DNA of 64,000 nucleotides from Phycisphaerae bacterium (GTDB lineage: Bacteria > Planctomycetota > Phycisphaerae > UBA1845 > Fen-1342), in contig JAUIEC010000003.1 of assembly GCA_030428945.1 (NCBI GenBank), positions 1 to 64,000 on the forward strand. Direction: 5' to 3'. Below the pieces are notes generated by a model, which did not search any database, was not told the DNA's origin, and worked only from the letters and a program-made list of their open reading frames with translations. Each line of letters opens with the position of its first letter. Position 1 is the first letter of the stretch. The position numbers and the translations under genes are program-made. Positions 54,883 to 62,021 of this stretch are shown piece after piece.

Positions 54883-54913
54883 CTTCACTCCTTCACGTCT
54901 TCACCCTTTCACC
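54883..54913 (-). repeat. 8-bp-phased tract, GTGAAGGA unit
   Basis: On the minus strand GTGAAAGG-GTGAAGAC-GTGAAGGA-GTGAAGGA begins 4 bp after the stop codon of the SprA-like gene. Confidence 0.8.
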
Positions 54914-54915
54914 GG

Positions 54916-55776
54916 TCAGGCCGCCGCGTCGAACAGCCCGCCGACCTCGGCCGGTCGCGAGAAGGGATCTCTGTGCTTGCGCTGTGCATCAGGCTTCGGC
55001 CCCTCGCTCGAACGCGCGCCGGGCCTCTCGCTCGAACGTGCGCCAGGCCCCTCGCTTGAACGAGCGCCGCCCTCCGGTTGCGGGCCGGCCGATGCCGTGA
55101 CCTCGTCGCCACCCTCACGCTGCTGCGCGGCAAGCTCGGCCTGCGCTTTCTGAATCTCGGCCGCGGCGGCCGCCGCCACCGCGCGGTCCTGCCCGGATGG
55201 CTCGGCCGGCGCCAGAGCGGCCGCCCGGACCGTCTGCATCTTCTGGATGGTCGCGGCCGGGTCGCCTTCGACCGGCGAGGTGTCAATCTGCACCTCGCCG
55301 CCGATCGCGTAGCGCTTGCCGTCCGGTCCCTGCTGGTATTCGTAGGTCGGTCCGCCGATCGCGTACGAGCCGGCCGCCGACAGGTGCGCCTGTTCGTGCT
55401 GGCGGACTTCGCGGTCGCGCTCTTCCAGCGACTCGACCTGCTCCTGTTCTTCCTCGGTCAGTTCGCCCGGTTCGGTCGCGTCCTGATCATCGTCCGCCTG
55501 TTCGTAGGCGCCCTCGGCCTGCGCAGGCTGCGGCTGGGCGGTCGGACGATCCGGCTCGGCCAGTTCCGCGAGGGCGGCCGGGCTCAGTTCGACGGTGTCT
55601 GCGGTGGCCGCGGTCCCACAGGAGGGGCAGTCGGATTGTCCGCAGTCGCAGTTCTTCCCGGCCGGCTGCGGTCCGCTGGCGGCGTCGACGCGGGCGGCGG
55701 CGCGGGTCAGCGCAGCGCCGGCGCTGGTGGGATGAAACGCGCTGGTCAGCAGTCCGGTCACGGTCACCGTCGGCAC
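54916..55776 (-). CDS. SprA-related putative metalloprotease (CJM1_0395 family)
   Basis: A 286-residue protein. Residues about 117-205 match the SprA-related family: EERDREVRQHEQAHLSAAGSYAIGGP, YEYQQGPDGKRYAIGGEVQIDTSPV and TIQKMQTVRAAALAPAEPSGQDRAVA. HEQAH would supply a zinc-metallopeptidase HExxH motif, though proteolysis is not established for the family. The N-terminus has a small Cys cluster (C43, C45, C50, C53). Three 8-residue repeats GARSSEGP lie near residues 236-259, from a 24-bp DNA repeat (54998-55069). Role uncertain. Confidence 0.8.
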   Translation of the reverse strand: MPTVTVTGLLTSAFHPTSAGAALTRAAARVDAASGPQPAGKNCDCGQSDCPSCGTAATADTVELSPAALAELAEPDRPTAQPQPAQAEGAYEQADDDQDATEPGELTEEEQEQVESLEERDREVRQHEQAHLSAAGSYAIGGPTYEYQQGPDGKRYAIGGEVQIDTSPVEGDPAATIQKMQTVRAAALAPAEPSGQDRAVAAAAAAEIQKAQAELAAQQREGGDEVTASAGPQPEGGARSSEGPGARSSERPGARSSEGPKPDAQRKHRDPFSRPAEVGGLFDAAA

Positions 55777-55887
55777 TCCACAGTTCGGCCGGGTCAGGAT
55801 CGGCTGTTCCGGTGGCCGGCATCAGCAAGTTTCGGATTGTCCGGCGCAGGCGGCCAGAAAGTTGTGGAGTCGTGCGGCGCGATGTCC

Positions 55888-55893
55888 TATAAT
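55888..55893 (+). promoter_or_regulatory. Consensus -10 hexamer TATAAT
   Basis: A perfect TATAAT in very GC-rich DNA, 51 bp upstream of the start of the coiled-coil membrane protein. The -35 candidate TGGAGT (55865-55870, 17-bp spacing) is poor. Confidence 0.5.
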
Positions 55894-55944
55894 GCGGCCC
55901 ACCGACAAGGATGTTGGGTAGTTCATGCGTATAGGAGATACGCC

Positions 55945-56718
55945 ATGTCCGCTGCGCTGACCTTCTGGAAGCGTGTTGAAGACCTCTTTCGCCCGCGGGC
56001 CCGCCTGCTGAACCGCAACGAGACCGGACGCATCGGCTACGCCGGCGTTTCGCTCGATCCGCCCGCCAAGCCCGAGGCCGGGAACGGCTCGTCTCTCGCG
56101 CCGTGGTCGCGCTGGGGCGGGCGCCATGCCGAACTGCGCGAGAACTTCCTGAAGGTCTCCGAGTCGCTCGACCAGTTGCACGAACGCCTGCAGCGCGGCG
56201 AGCAGCGCGATACCGAAGTCGGCGACACCCTCCGCGACATCCGCGCCTCCCTCGAATCGCTCACCGGCCAGCAGGCCCGCCAGCACGAACTGATGGACCA
56301 GATCTGCACCCGACTGGCCGAGATGGAATCACGTGGAAACCGCATCGCCACCGCCCTGCAGGAACTCCCGGCCGCCCTCCGCGCCCAGGCCGACGCCGTC
56401 CAGGCCGTCGGCGGGCAACTCGAGGTCAGCCGCGAGACCGACGCGTCGCTGCGGGATTCGCTCAACAGCTTCGAACGGGCCGCCAGCGAAATGCGCGAAT
56501 CCGGGGCCGTCCAACTCGAAACCCTCTCGCGCCTCCAGAACGCCCAGGAGGGCAGCCGCGAGGAGCTCGAGTCGGCCCTCAAACGCCAGAACCGCCGCTT
56601 CCTGTGGGTCGCCGGAATCTCGACCGTCCTCAGCCTCGCCGCCCTCGGCCTGCTGGTCGCCAATCTGGTCGCCACCGGACTGCTGCCCCTTTCGCGGATC
56701 TTCTCGACGGCACCGTAG
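55945..56718 (+). CDS. Coiled-coil protein with C-terminal membrane anchor
   Basis: A 257-residue protein of no recognised family. Residues about 60-215 are continuous heptad-like helix (FLKVSESLDQLHERLQRG.., DLRASLESLTGQQARQHELMDQ.., LQNAQEGSREELESALKRQ), and residues 225-248 form one membrane helix (LWVAGISTVLSLAALGLLVANL), so it is tail-anchored with the coiled coil in the cytoplasm. AGGAGA lies 7 bp upstream of the ATG. It could act as a structural, methyl-accepting-like or division-related scaffold; none of these is proven. nadE starts 82 bp downstream. Confidence 0.72.
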   Translation: MSAALTFWKRVEDLFRPRARLLNRNETGRIGYAGVSLDPPAKPEAGNGSSLAPWSRWGGRHAELRENFLKVSESLDQLHERLQRGEQRDTEVGDTLRDIRASLESLTGQQARQHELMDQICTRLAEMESRGNRIATALQELPAALRAQADAVQAVGGQLEVSRETDASLRDSLNSFERAASEMRESGAVQLETLSRLQNAQEGSREELESALKRQNRRFLWVAGISTVLSLAALGLLVANLVATGLLPLSRIFSTAP

Positions 56719-56788
56719 CCAGGCTGCCGCCGGCCGCCACGGTTGATCCGCGACGGCCGGCCGATTCCCGATCCGGCACGGTCTACGC

Positions 56789-56794
56789 TACGAT
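56789..56794 (+). promoter_or_regulatory. Candidate -10 element for a leaderless nadE mRNA
   Basis: TACGAT ends 6 bp before the nadE ATG at 56801 and no Shine-Dalgarno is present. No good -35 is visible. Confidence 0.3.
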
Positions 56795-56800
56795 CGTGCC

Positions 56801-58459
56801 ATGAAAATCGGTCTGGCACAGCAGAATCCCCTCGTCGGCGACGTGAACGGCAACGTCGCCCGCGTCCTCGAAACCGTCGCCCGCGCCCGGGCCGCCGGCC
56901 TCGATCTGGTCGCCTTCCCCGAACAGACGATCCTCGGCTATCCCGCCAAGGACCTGCTGATGCGCCGCGACGTCGTCGCCGCCAACGTCAGCGCCGTCGA
57001 GCGGATCGCCGCGGCCAGTGACGGAATCGGCATCGTCGTCGGCTACGCCGAACCAAACGACGAAACCCCCGGCCGGCACCTGTGGAACACGGCACTGCTG
57101 TTCGAGAACGGCCGGCGACTCGGCCGCTGGCGGAAGCGCCTGCTGCCGACCTATGACGTCTTCGACGAAAGCCGCTACTTCGAACCGGCCGGCGGACAGC
57201 CTCCGATCGTCTTCCGCGGCAAGCGGATCGGCCTGAGCGTCTGCGAGGATCTGCTGTTCGACGAGGCGATTCTCGGCTGGCCGCGCTACGACTGCGACCC
57301 GCTGGTCGAGTTGACTGCCCTCGGCGTCGACCTGCACCTGAACATCTCGGCCTCGCCGTACGCGGTTGCCAAGCCCGCCTGGCGGGCCGGACGCTTCGCC
57401 GAGGTCGCCCGCCGCGCCGGCGTCCCGCTCCTGTACGTCAACCAGGTGGGCGGCAACGACGACCTGGTCTTCGACGGCGGCAGTTGCGCCGTCGATGCCA
57501 CCGGCCGCTGCTTCGCCCGCAGCCCGAACTTCGTCGAGGACCTGCTGATCGTCGACCTGGACGATCCGGACGGCGGCAGCGTGGCGCCGGACCGCGGACA
57601 GATGGACAACATGCACGACGCGCTGGTGCTCGGGCTGCGCGACTACGTCCGCAAGTGCGGATTCGAGTCGGCGGTCATCGGCCTGTCGGGCGGGATCGAC
57701 TCGGCCGTCGTCGCCGGCCTGGCCGTGCGGGCCCTCGGTGCCGACCAGGTCCTGGGCGTCGGCATGCCAAGCCGATACAGCAGCGACCACTCGCGCAGCG
57801 ATGCGGCCGACCTGGCCGAGCGGCTGGGCATCGCGTACCGCGAGATCGCGATCGAACCGATGCACGCCGCCTTCGGCGCGTCGCTGGCGACGACCTTCGG
57901 AGATTCACCCGCGGGCGTTACCGACGAGAACATCCAGGCCCGCACGCGCGGCACGCTGCTGATGGCACTGTCGAACGAACTGGGGCACCTGCTGCTGACG
58001 ACCGGCAACAAGAGCGAACTGGCCGTCGGCTACTGCACGTTGTACGGCGACATGTGCGGCGGGCTGGCGGTCATCAGCGACGTGCCCAAGACGCAGGTCT
58101 ACGCACTCGGACGCTACATCAACCAGCGGGCCGCCGCCGAGGGAAGGCAGCCCCCGATCCCGGAATCGACGCTGACCAAGCCGCCGTCGGCCGAACTGCG
58201 CCCCGACCAGCACGACCAGCAGTCGCTGCCACCCTACGACGTCCTGGACGAGATCCTCGAACGCTACGAGGAGCGCCTCGAAGGCCGCGCCGAGATCGTC
58301 GCCGCCGGCTTCGAACCGGCCATCGTCGACCGCGTCCTGCGACTGATCCACATCAGCGAGTACAAGCGCCAGCAGGCTGCGCCGGGCATCAAGGTCACCT
58401 CGCGCGCCTTCGGCTCGGGCCGCCGCGTCCCGATCGCCAAACGCGACCTTCAAGGGTGA
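56801..58459 (+). CDS. nadE: Glutamine-dependent NAD synthetase
   Basis: A 552-residue two-domain enzyme making NAD from deamido-NAD, ATP and glutamine. The N-terminal nitrilase-type glutaminase has the triad E41, K112 (RWRKRLLP) and C148 (LSVCED); the C-terminal synthetase has the pyrophosphatase loop SGGIDS (296-301), then NIQARTRGTLLMALSNE and TGNKSELAVGYCTLYGD. Full-length and apparently active. The stop codon TGA lies in the first unit of an octamer tract. Kynurenine-pathway genes 20 kb away could feed the same NAD pathway. Confidence 0.96.
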   Translation: MKIGLAQQNPLVGDVNGNVARVLETVARARAAGLDLVAFPEQTILGYPAKDLLMRRDVVAANVSAVERIAAASDGIGIVVGYAEPNDETPGRHLWNTALLFENGRRLGRWRKRLLPTYDVFDESRYFEPAGGQPPIVFRGKRIGLSVCEDLLFDEAILGWPRYDCDPLVELTALGVDLHLNISASPYAVAKPAWRAGRFAEVARRAGVPLLYVNQVGGNDDLVFDGGSCAVDATGRCFARSPNFVEDLLIVDLDDPDGGSVAPDRGQMDNMHDALVLGLRDYVRKCGFESAVIGLSGGIDSAVVAGLAVRALGADQVLGVGMPSRYSSDHSRSDAADLAERLGIAYREIAIEPMHAAFGASLATTFGDSPAGVTDENIQARTRGTLLMALSNELGHLLLTTGNKSELAVGYCTLYGDMCGGLAVISDVPKTQVYALGRYINQRAAAEGRQPPIPESTLTKPPSAELRPDQHDQQSLPPYDVLDEILERYEERLEGRAEIVAAGFEPAIVDRVLRLIHISEYKRQQAAPGIKVTSRAFGSGRRVPIAKRDLQG

Positions 58460-58543
58460 AAAAGTGAAAGTGTGAAGGAGTGAAAGGGGCGGCGCTGCAT
58501 AGCTGCCTCGCGCGCTTCCCTCTCTCACCCGTTCACCCCCTCA
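58456..58543. repeat. Inverted 8-bp-phased tracts between convergent nadE and lipoprotein genes
   Basis: 58456-58487 reads GTGAAAAA-GTGAAAGT-GTGAAGGA-GTGAAAGG and includes the nadE TGA. 58519-58543 (CTCTCTCACCCGTTCACCCC) is the imperfect complement and touches the stop codon of the convergent gene. Confidence 0.8.
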
Positions 58544-59290
58544 GTGACTGAGGGTCCGCGGCAGCCGCAGCACGCTTCCGCCGGCCACCGCGACACGCTC
58601 GACGTGCCCCGTGACCTGGTTGCCGTGCGCGTCCATCAGGACGTGCGCGTGGATCGACGTCCCGGGATGCGTCAGCTTGCCGACCGAATCGCCCGCGTAG
58701 ATGCCGACGACCTTCGCCGCCGTCGGCTGATCCGCCTCGTACCGCCAGGGCTGCTGCGCGGCCGTCAGGTCCGCCCCCGGCCGCATCGGGCACTCGCCGT
58801 TGATGACATGCACCTGCAGGTCCGTGCATTCGCCGACCACGACGAACGGAAACGGCGTGGCCGGATCGAGCCCGTTCTCGCGCGCCGCCTTGCTGATGAA
58901 CTGCTCCAGTTCATCGCCGCGCATCGCCAGGTCGATCGGCACGTCCGTCCAGTCCTCCACGTACGCGACCGCCAGCAGCGCGGCGCCTTCCGCGGAATCC
59001 CCCGCCGGTCCGTCGACCCGCAGCGCACCGCCCGCCGGTCGCGCCACCCACGCCTGCCCGTCGAGAATCGTGATCTCGCCTTCCAGTCCGGCCAGCGCGC
59101 CGACGCCCACCGCGCCCGGCCGCTTGAGCACCTCTTGCAGGCTGACCTGCGAGACGGCGTTCGCGGCGCCTCCACTCAGCACGTCGTGCATCAGGCCGTA
59201 CTGATGCACCTCGGTGCGGCCGGTGGTGCATCCGCCCAACAGCGAACCCAGCACCATCGCCGACGCCAGAGTCGAGATCCCCGGTCTCAT
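58541..59290 (-). CDS. Acetolactate decarboxylase-like lipoprotein
   Basis: A 249-residue protein with lipobox signal (SAMVLGSLLGGC, Cys21). The body matches the acetolactate decarboxylase (BudA/AlsD) layout: HQYGLMHDVLSGG, LAGLEGEITILDGQAWV, and a His triad H214/H216 (SIHAHVLMD) and H229 (TGHVERV) equal in order to the zinc ligands of the family. Known enzymes are cytoplasmic or secreted and turn acetolactate to acetoin; a lipid-anchored form is unusual. GGAGGATGAC precedes the ATG. A different small-molecule reaction is possible. Confidence 0.75.
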   Translation of the reverse strand: MRPGISTLASAMVLGSLLGGCTTGRTEVHQYGLMHDVLSGGAANAVSQVSLQEVLKRPGAVGVGALAGLEGEITILDGQAWVARPAGGALRVDGPAGDSAEGAALLAVAYVEDWTDVPIDLAMRGDELEQFISKAARENGLDPATPFPFVVVGECTDLQVHVINGECPMRPGADLTAAQQPWRYEADQPTAAKVVGIYAGDSVGKLTHPGTSIHAHVLMDAHGNQVTGHVERVAVAGGSVLRLPRTLSH

Positions 59291-59488
59291 GTCATCCTCC
59301 TTCGCATGTTGTGGTTCGGCACAGCGGTCACGCGGGACATCCGCCCGCGGTCCGCTGCCGTGTTCAAGCTCGTTCAGGGGGTCAGCCACGCGGTCGCGCG
59401 CGCCGCGACCCTCCATCCCTATTATGACACCGATTGATCACCAGGGAGACCCCGTCCGGGCTCCTTTGCGGGCGGGCTTGCGGGCCGG

Positions 59489-60061
59489 TCAGCGCATCTG
59501 TCGGAACGCGGCCCAGTCGGCCAGGTCGCGGTCGGCGACGCGGACGGGTCGAATGTCGCGGATCTTCCATTCCGCCTGGTCCGGCTCGAACCGCAGATCC
59601 CAGACCGAGGTCAGCGGGCGCCGAACATCGCGGGCGGTCAGCTCGGCATAGTAGGTCAGCCGCGCGACGAATCCCTGCGCGTCGCTGTCGGTCACGACCG
59701 TCTCCGAGCGCCACAGTCGGTGCACCTGGATGTTGCCAAGCTGGGCTCGGACGAATTCGCCGAACCCGGTCGCGTCCATCCGATCGGCCAGGAAGTCCGC
59801 GTGCAGCGCATCCACGACCGGCTGCGCGTCGCGGGCCAGCAGCCCACGCTCGATCGGACGCATCACGAGGATCGCCCGCTCCCGGTTGGTGACCACCACC
59901 GCCTGCACCAGCAGCAGCGCCAGCGCCACCACCAGCCCGATCAGCAGCGGACGGGCCGTCCCGCCCTGCCGCCAGCGGACCAGCAGAAAGAACAGCACGA
60001 CGAACAGAATCCCACCCAGGACAGGCAGCGATTCCAGCAGAATCCAGGTCACGGTTGCCAT
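59489..60061 (-). CDS. Membrane protein of unknown function
   Basis: A 190-residue protein with two N-terminal membrane helices (TWILLESLPVLGGILFVVLFFLLV and LLIGLVVALALLLVQAVVV). A soluble domain follows, with NTF2/SnoaL-like rhythm (VVDALHADFLADRMDATGFGEFVRAQLGNIQVHRLW.. RLTYYAELTARD.. SVWDLRFEPDQAEWKIRDIRPVRV). The start at 60061 is taken because the longer frame overlaps tmk antisense. It is divergent from tmk with 49 bp between starts. 59291-59488 holds nothing recognised. Confidence 0.7.
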   Translation of the reverse strand: MATVTWILLESLPVLGGILFVVLFFLLVRWRQGGTARPLLIGLVVALALLLVQAVVVTNRERAILVMRPIERGLLARDAQPVVDALHADFLADRMDATGFGEFVRAQLGNIQVHRLWRSETVVTDSDAQGFVARLTYYAELTARDVRRPLTSVWDLRFEPDQAEWKIRDIRPVRVADRDLADWAAFRQMR

Positions 60062-60074
60062 GCACTTCTCGTGG

Positions 60075-60103
60075 TTGCCCGGCCGGCGGGTTTGGCCTAC
60101 CTT
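60075..60103 (+). promoter_or_regulatory. Candidate promoter of tmk giving a leaderless mRNA
   Basis: TTGCCC (60075-60080) and TACCTT (60098-60103) are 17 bp apart. The -10 ends 7 bp before the tmk ATG, and there is no ribosome site. Layout is the same as for bioY. Confidence 0.45.
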
Positions 60104-60110
60104 CGCTCCC

Positions 60111-60791
60111 ATGAACCTCGCGGGCAGATTTATCGTAATCGACGGTCCGGACGGCGGTGGAAAGAGCACCCAAATTACGCGCCTCAAGCAGGCCATCGAG
60201 GATGCCCACGGCGCCTGGACCTACGCCAAGGACCCCGGCGGAACCCAGATCGGCGACCGCATCCGGCACGTCCTGCTCGATTTCGACCTGTCCGAGATGG
60301 ACCCCCACTGCGAAACGCTGCTGTTCATGGCCTCGCGGGCACAGCTTGCCGCCGAGGTGATCCGGCCCGCACTCGCCGCCGGACACACCGTCCTCGGCGA
60401 TCGCTTCATCTCCGCCACCTGCGCATACCAGGTCGCCGCCGGATTCCCCCGCGAAAAAGTCATCGACCTCGGACACATGGCCGTCGGCGACACCTGGCCG
60501 GACCTGACCATCATCCTCGACGTACCCGCCGAAATCGGACTCGAACGCGCCGGGCGGGCCCCGAAGAAAGCCCGTGGCCGCAGCGGCCCCGCCGGCCAGA
60601 TGGACATGTTCGGCGATGCCCAGGCCGATGCGATGGAACTCCGCCCGCTCGAGTTCCACGCCCGCGTCCGCGAGATCTTCCTGCAACTGCCCCAGTTCTA
60701 CCCGCGCCCGGTCGAGGTCATCGACGCCACCCGCGACGAAGCCACCGTCACCGCGGACGTCACGGAGGTGCTCCACCGTGCATTTCCGTGA
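60111..60791 (+). CDS. tmk: Thymidylate kinase
   Basis: A 226-residue kinase phosphorylating dTMP to dTDP. P-loop GPDGGGKST (12-20), the DPGGTQIGDRIRHVL segment, DRFISATCAYQ (the DR motif) are present. The LID region is longer than in E. coli, with an insert (PKKARGRSGPAGQMDMFGDAQADAMELRP) before EFHARVREIFLQL. It overlaps holB by 14 bp, the common bacterial pairing, so both DNA-replication genes are co-translated. Confidence 0.95.
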   Translation: MNLAGRFIVIDGPDGGGKSTQITRLKQAIEDAHGAWTYAKDPGGTQIGDRIRHVLLDFDLSEMDPHCETLLFMASRAQLAAEVIRPALAAGHTVLGDRFISATCAYQVAAGFPREKVIDLGHMAVGDTWPDLTIILDVPAEIGLERAGRAPKKARGRSGPAGQMDMFGDAQADAMELRPLEFHARVREIFLQLPQFYPRPVEVIDATRDEATVTADVTEVLHRAFP

Positions 60792-61917
60792 GATCCGACA
60801 CCAGGACCGGGCCCTCTCCCTGCTCCGCCGCGCCCTGACCAGCGGCCGCATGCACCACGCCTGCCTGTTCGACGGACCGTCCGGCGTCGGCAAGGAGCGC
60901 ACCGCCCGCGCCCTCGCCGCCCGCCTGCTCTGCCACGACGACAGCCGCGCGGCCGATGACGAAGCCTGCGGCACCTGCGATTCCTGCCGCCTGCTCGAAA
61001 CCGAGAACCACCCGGATCTGCACATCGTTCATCGCGGCCTGCACAAGTTGCACGCCGATCGCAGCGTCCGGGCCGGCAAGGGCCTGTTCCTGTCGGTGCA
61101 CGTCATCCGGCAGTTCCTGATCGAACCGTCCAGCAACGCGCCGAGCCTCGGCCGGCGGCGCGTGTTCATCATCCGCGACGCCGAGAGGATGAACGAGGGC
61201 GCGCAGAACGCACTGCTCAAGACGCTCGAGGAACCCCCCGGTTCCGCCTGCCTGATCCTGGTGACCGCCCACGCGCAGCGCCTGCTGCAGACGATCCGGT
61301 CCCGCTGCCAGGCGATCCGCTTCGACTGGCTGCCGGACGAATTCGTCGCGACCGAACTGCAGCGGCAGGTCAGCGCCAGCCCGCAGCAGGCCGGCGCACT
61401 GGCCAGCCTCAGCCAGGGCAGCCTCGGCGGGGCCCTCGGCTGGTACCGCGCCGACCTGCTCGGTACCGTCGCCGCCGTCGCCGAACTTCTCGAGCGACTG
61501 CCCGGCCCGGAAGCCTTCGCCAAACGTTGCGTGGACCTGGCCGGCGAACTCGCCGTGCGGATCGCCGAAGCCGAGAACCCGCCGGACCCCGACGAGAAGC
61601 CCAAGAGCCGCGGAAAGGCCGCCGCCAACGTCGAGACCGACCAGTTGCGCGACGCCCTGCGACTCGTGCTGCTGACCCTGGCGATGCTGTTGCGCGACGG
61701 ATTGAACACCGCCACCGGCCGCACCGCCGTCTTCCCGCAGCACGCCGACGCCGTCGCCGCCCACGCCGGCCGCCGATCGCCCGATGAACTCGCCGACCAG
61801 ATCGAAGCCGTGGCCCTGGCCGAACAGATGCTCGACCGCAACGTCGCCCCCCAACTGACCTGCGAACGCGTCGCCACCGCCCTCGGCGGCGTACAGGTAC
61901 GCATGGATGTGGTTTAG
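60778..61917 (+). CDS. holB: DNA polymerase III delta-prime subunit
   Basis: A 379-residue clamp-loader ATPase-fold protein. Start is GTG at 60778 inside tmk, with GGAGGTG 7-8 bp upstream. P-loop-like GPSGVGKE (33-40), zinc Cys C52, C64, C67, C70 (EACGTCDSC), VFIIRDAERMNEGAQNALLKTLEEPP (Walker B/delta-prime signature) and TIRSRCQ (sensor/SRC) are visible. The C-terminal 150 residues form the collar domain with a charged linker. It loads the sliding clamp in replication. Confidence 0.94.
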   Translation: MHFREIRHQDRALSLLRRALTSGRMHHACLFDGPSGVGKERTARALAARLLCHDDSRAADDEACGTCDSCRLLETENHPDLHIVHRGLHKLHADRSVRAGKGLFLSVHVIRQFLIEPSSNAPSLGRRRVFIIRDAERMNEGAQNALLKTLEEPPGSACLILVTAHAQRLLQTIRSRCQAIRFDWLPDEFVATELQRQVSASPQQAGALASLSQGSLGGALGWYRADLLGTVAAVAELLERLPGPEAFAKRCVDLAGELAVRIAEAENPPDPDEKPKSRGKAAANVETDQLRDALRLVLLTLAMLLRDGLNTATGRTAVFPQHADAVAAHAGRRSPDELADQIEAVALAEQMLDRNVAPQLTCERVATALGGVQVRMDVV

Positions 61918-62021
61918 CCGGCCAGCAGGATGCAGGTAAGCACGTGAGCAGGCTGGCAGGGGCAGGCGATCCGGTTGCCTGCGCCGGTCGCAACCGCGAC
62001 GTGTTGCGCGGATCCCTTCCC
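61918..62021 (+). other. Short gap with degenerate 8-bp phasing
   Basis: After the holB stop, GCAGGTAA-GCACGTGA-GCAGGCTG-GCAGGGGC shows an 8-bp rhythm like the other tracts, with a fourth sequence type. It lies between convergent holB and the TPR gene. Confidence 0.45.
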
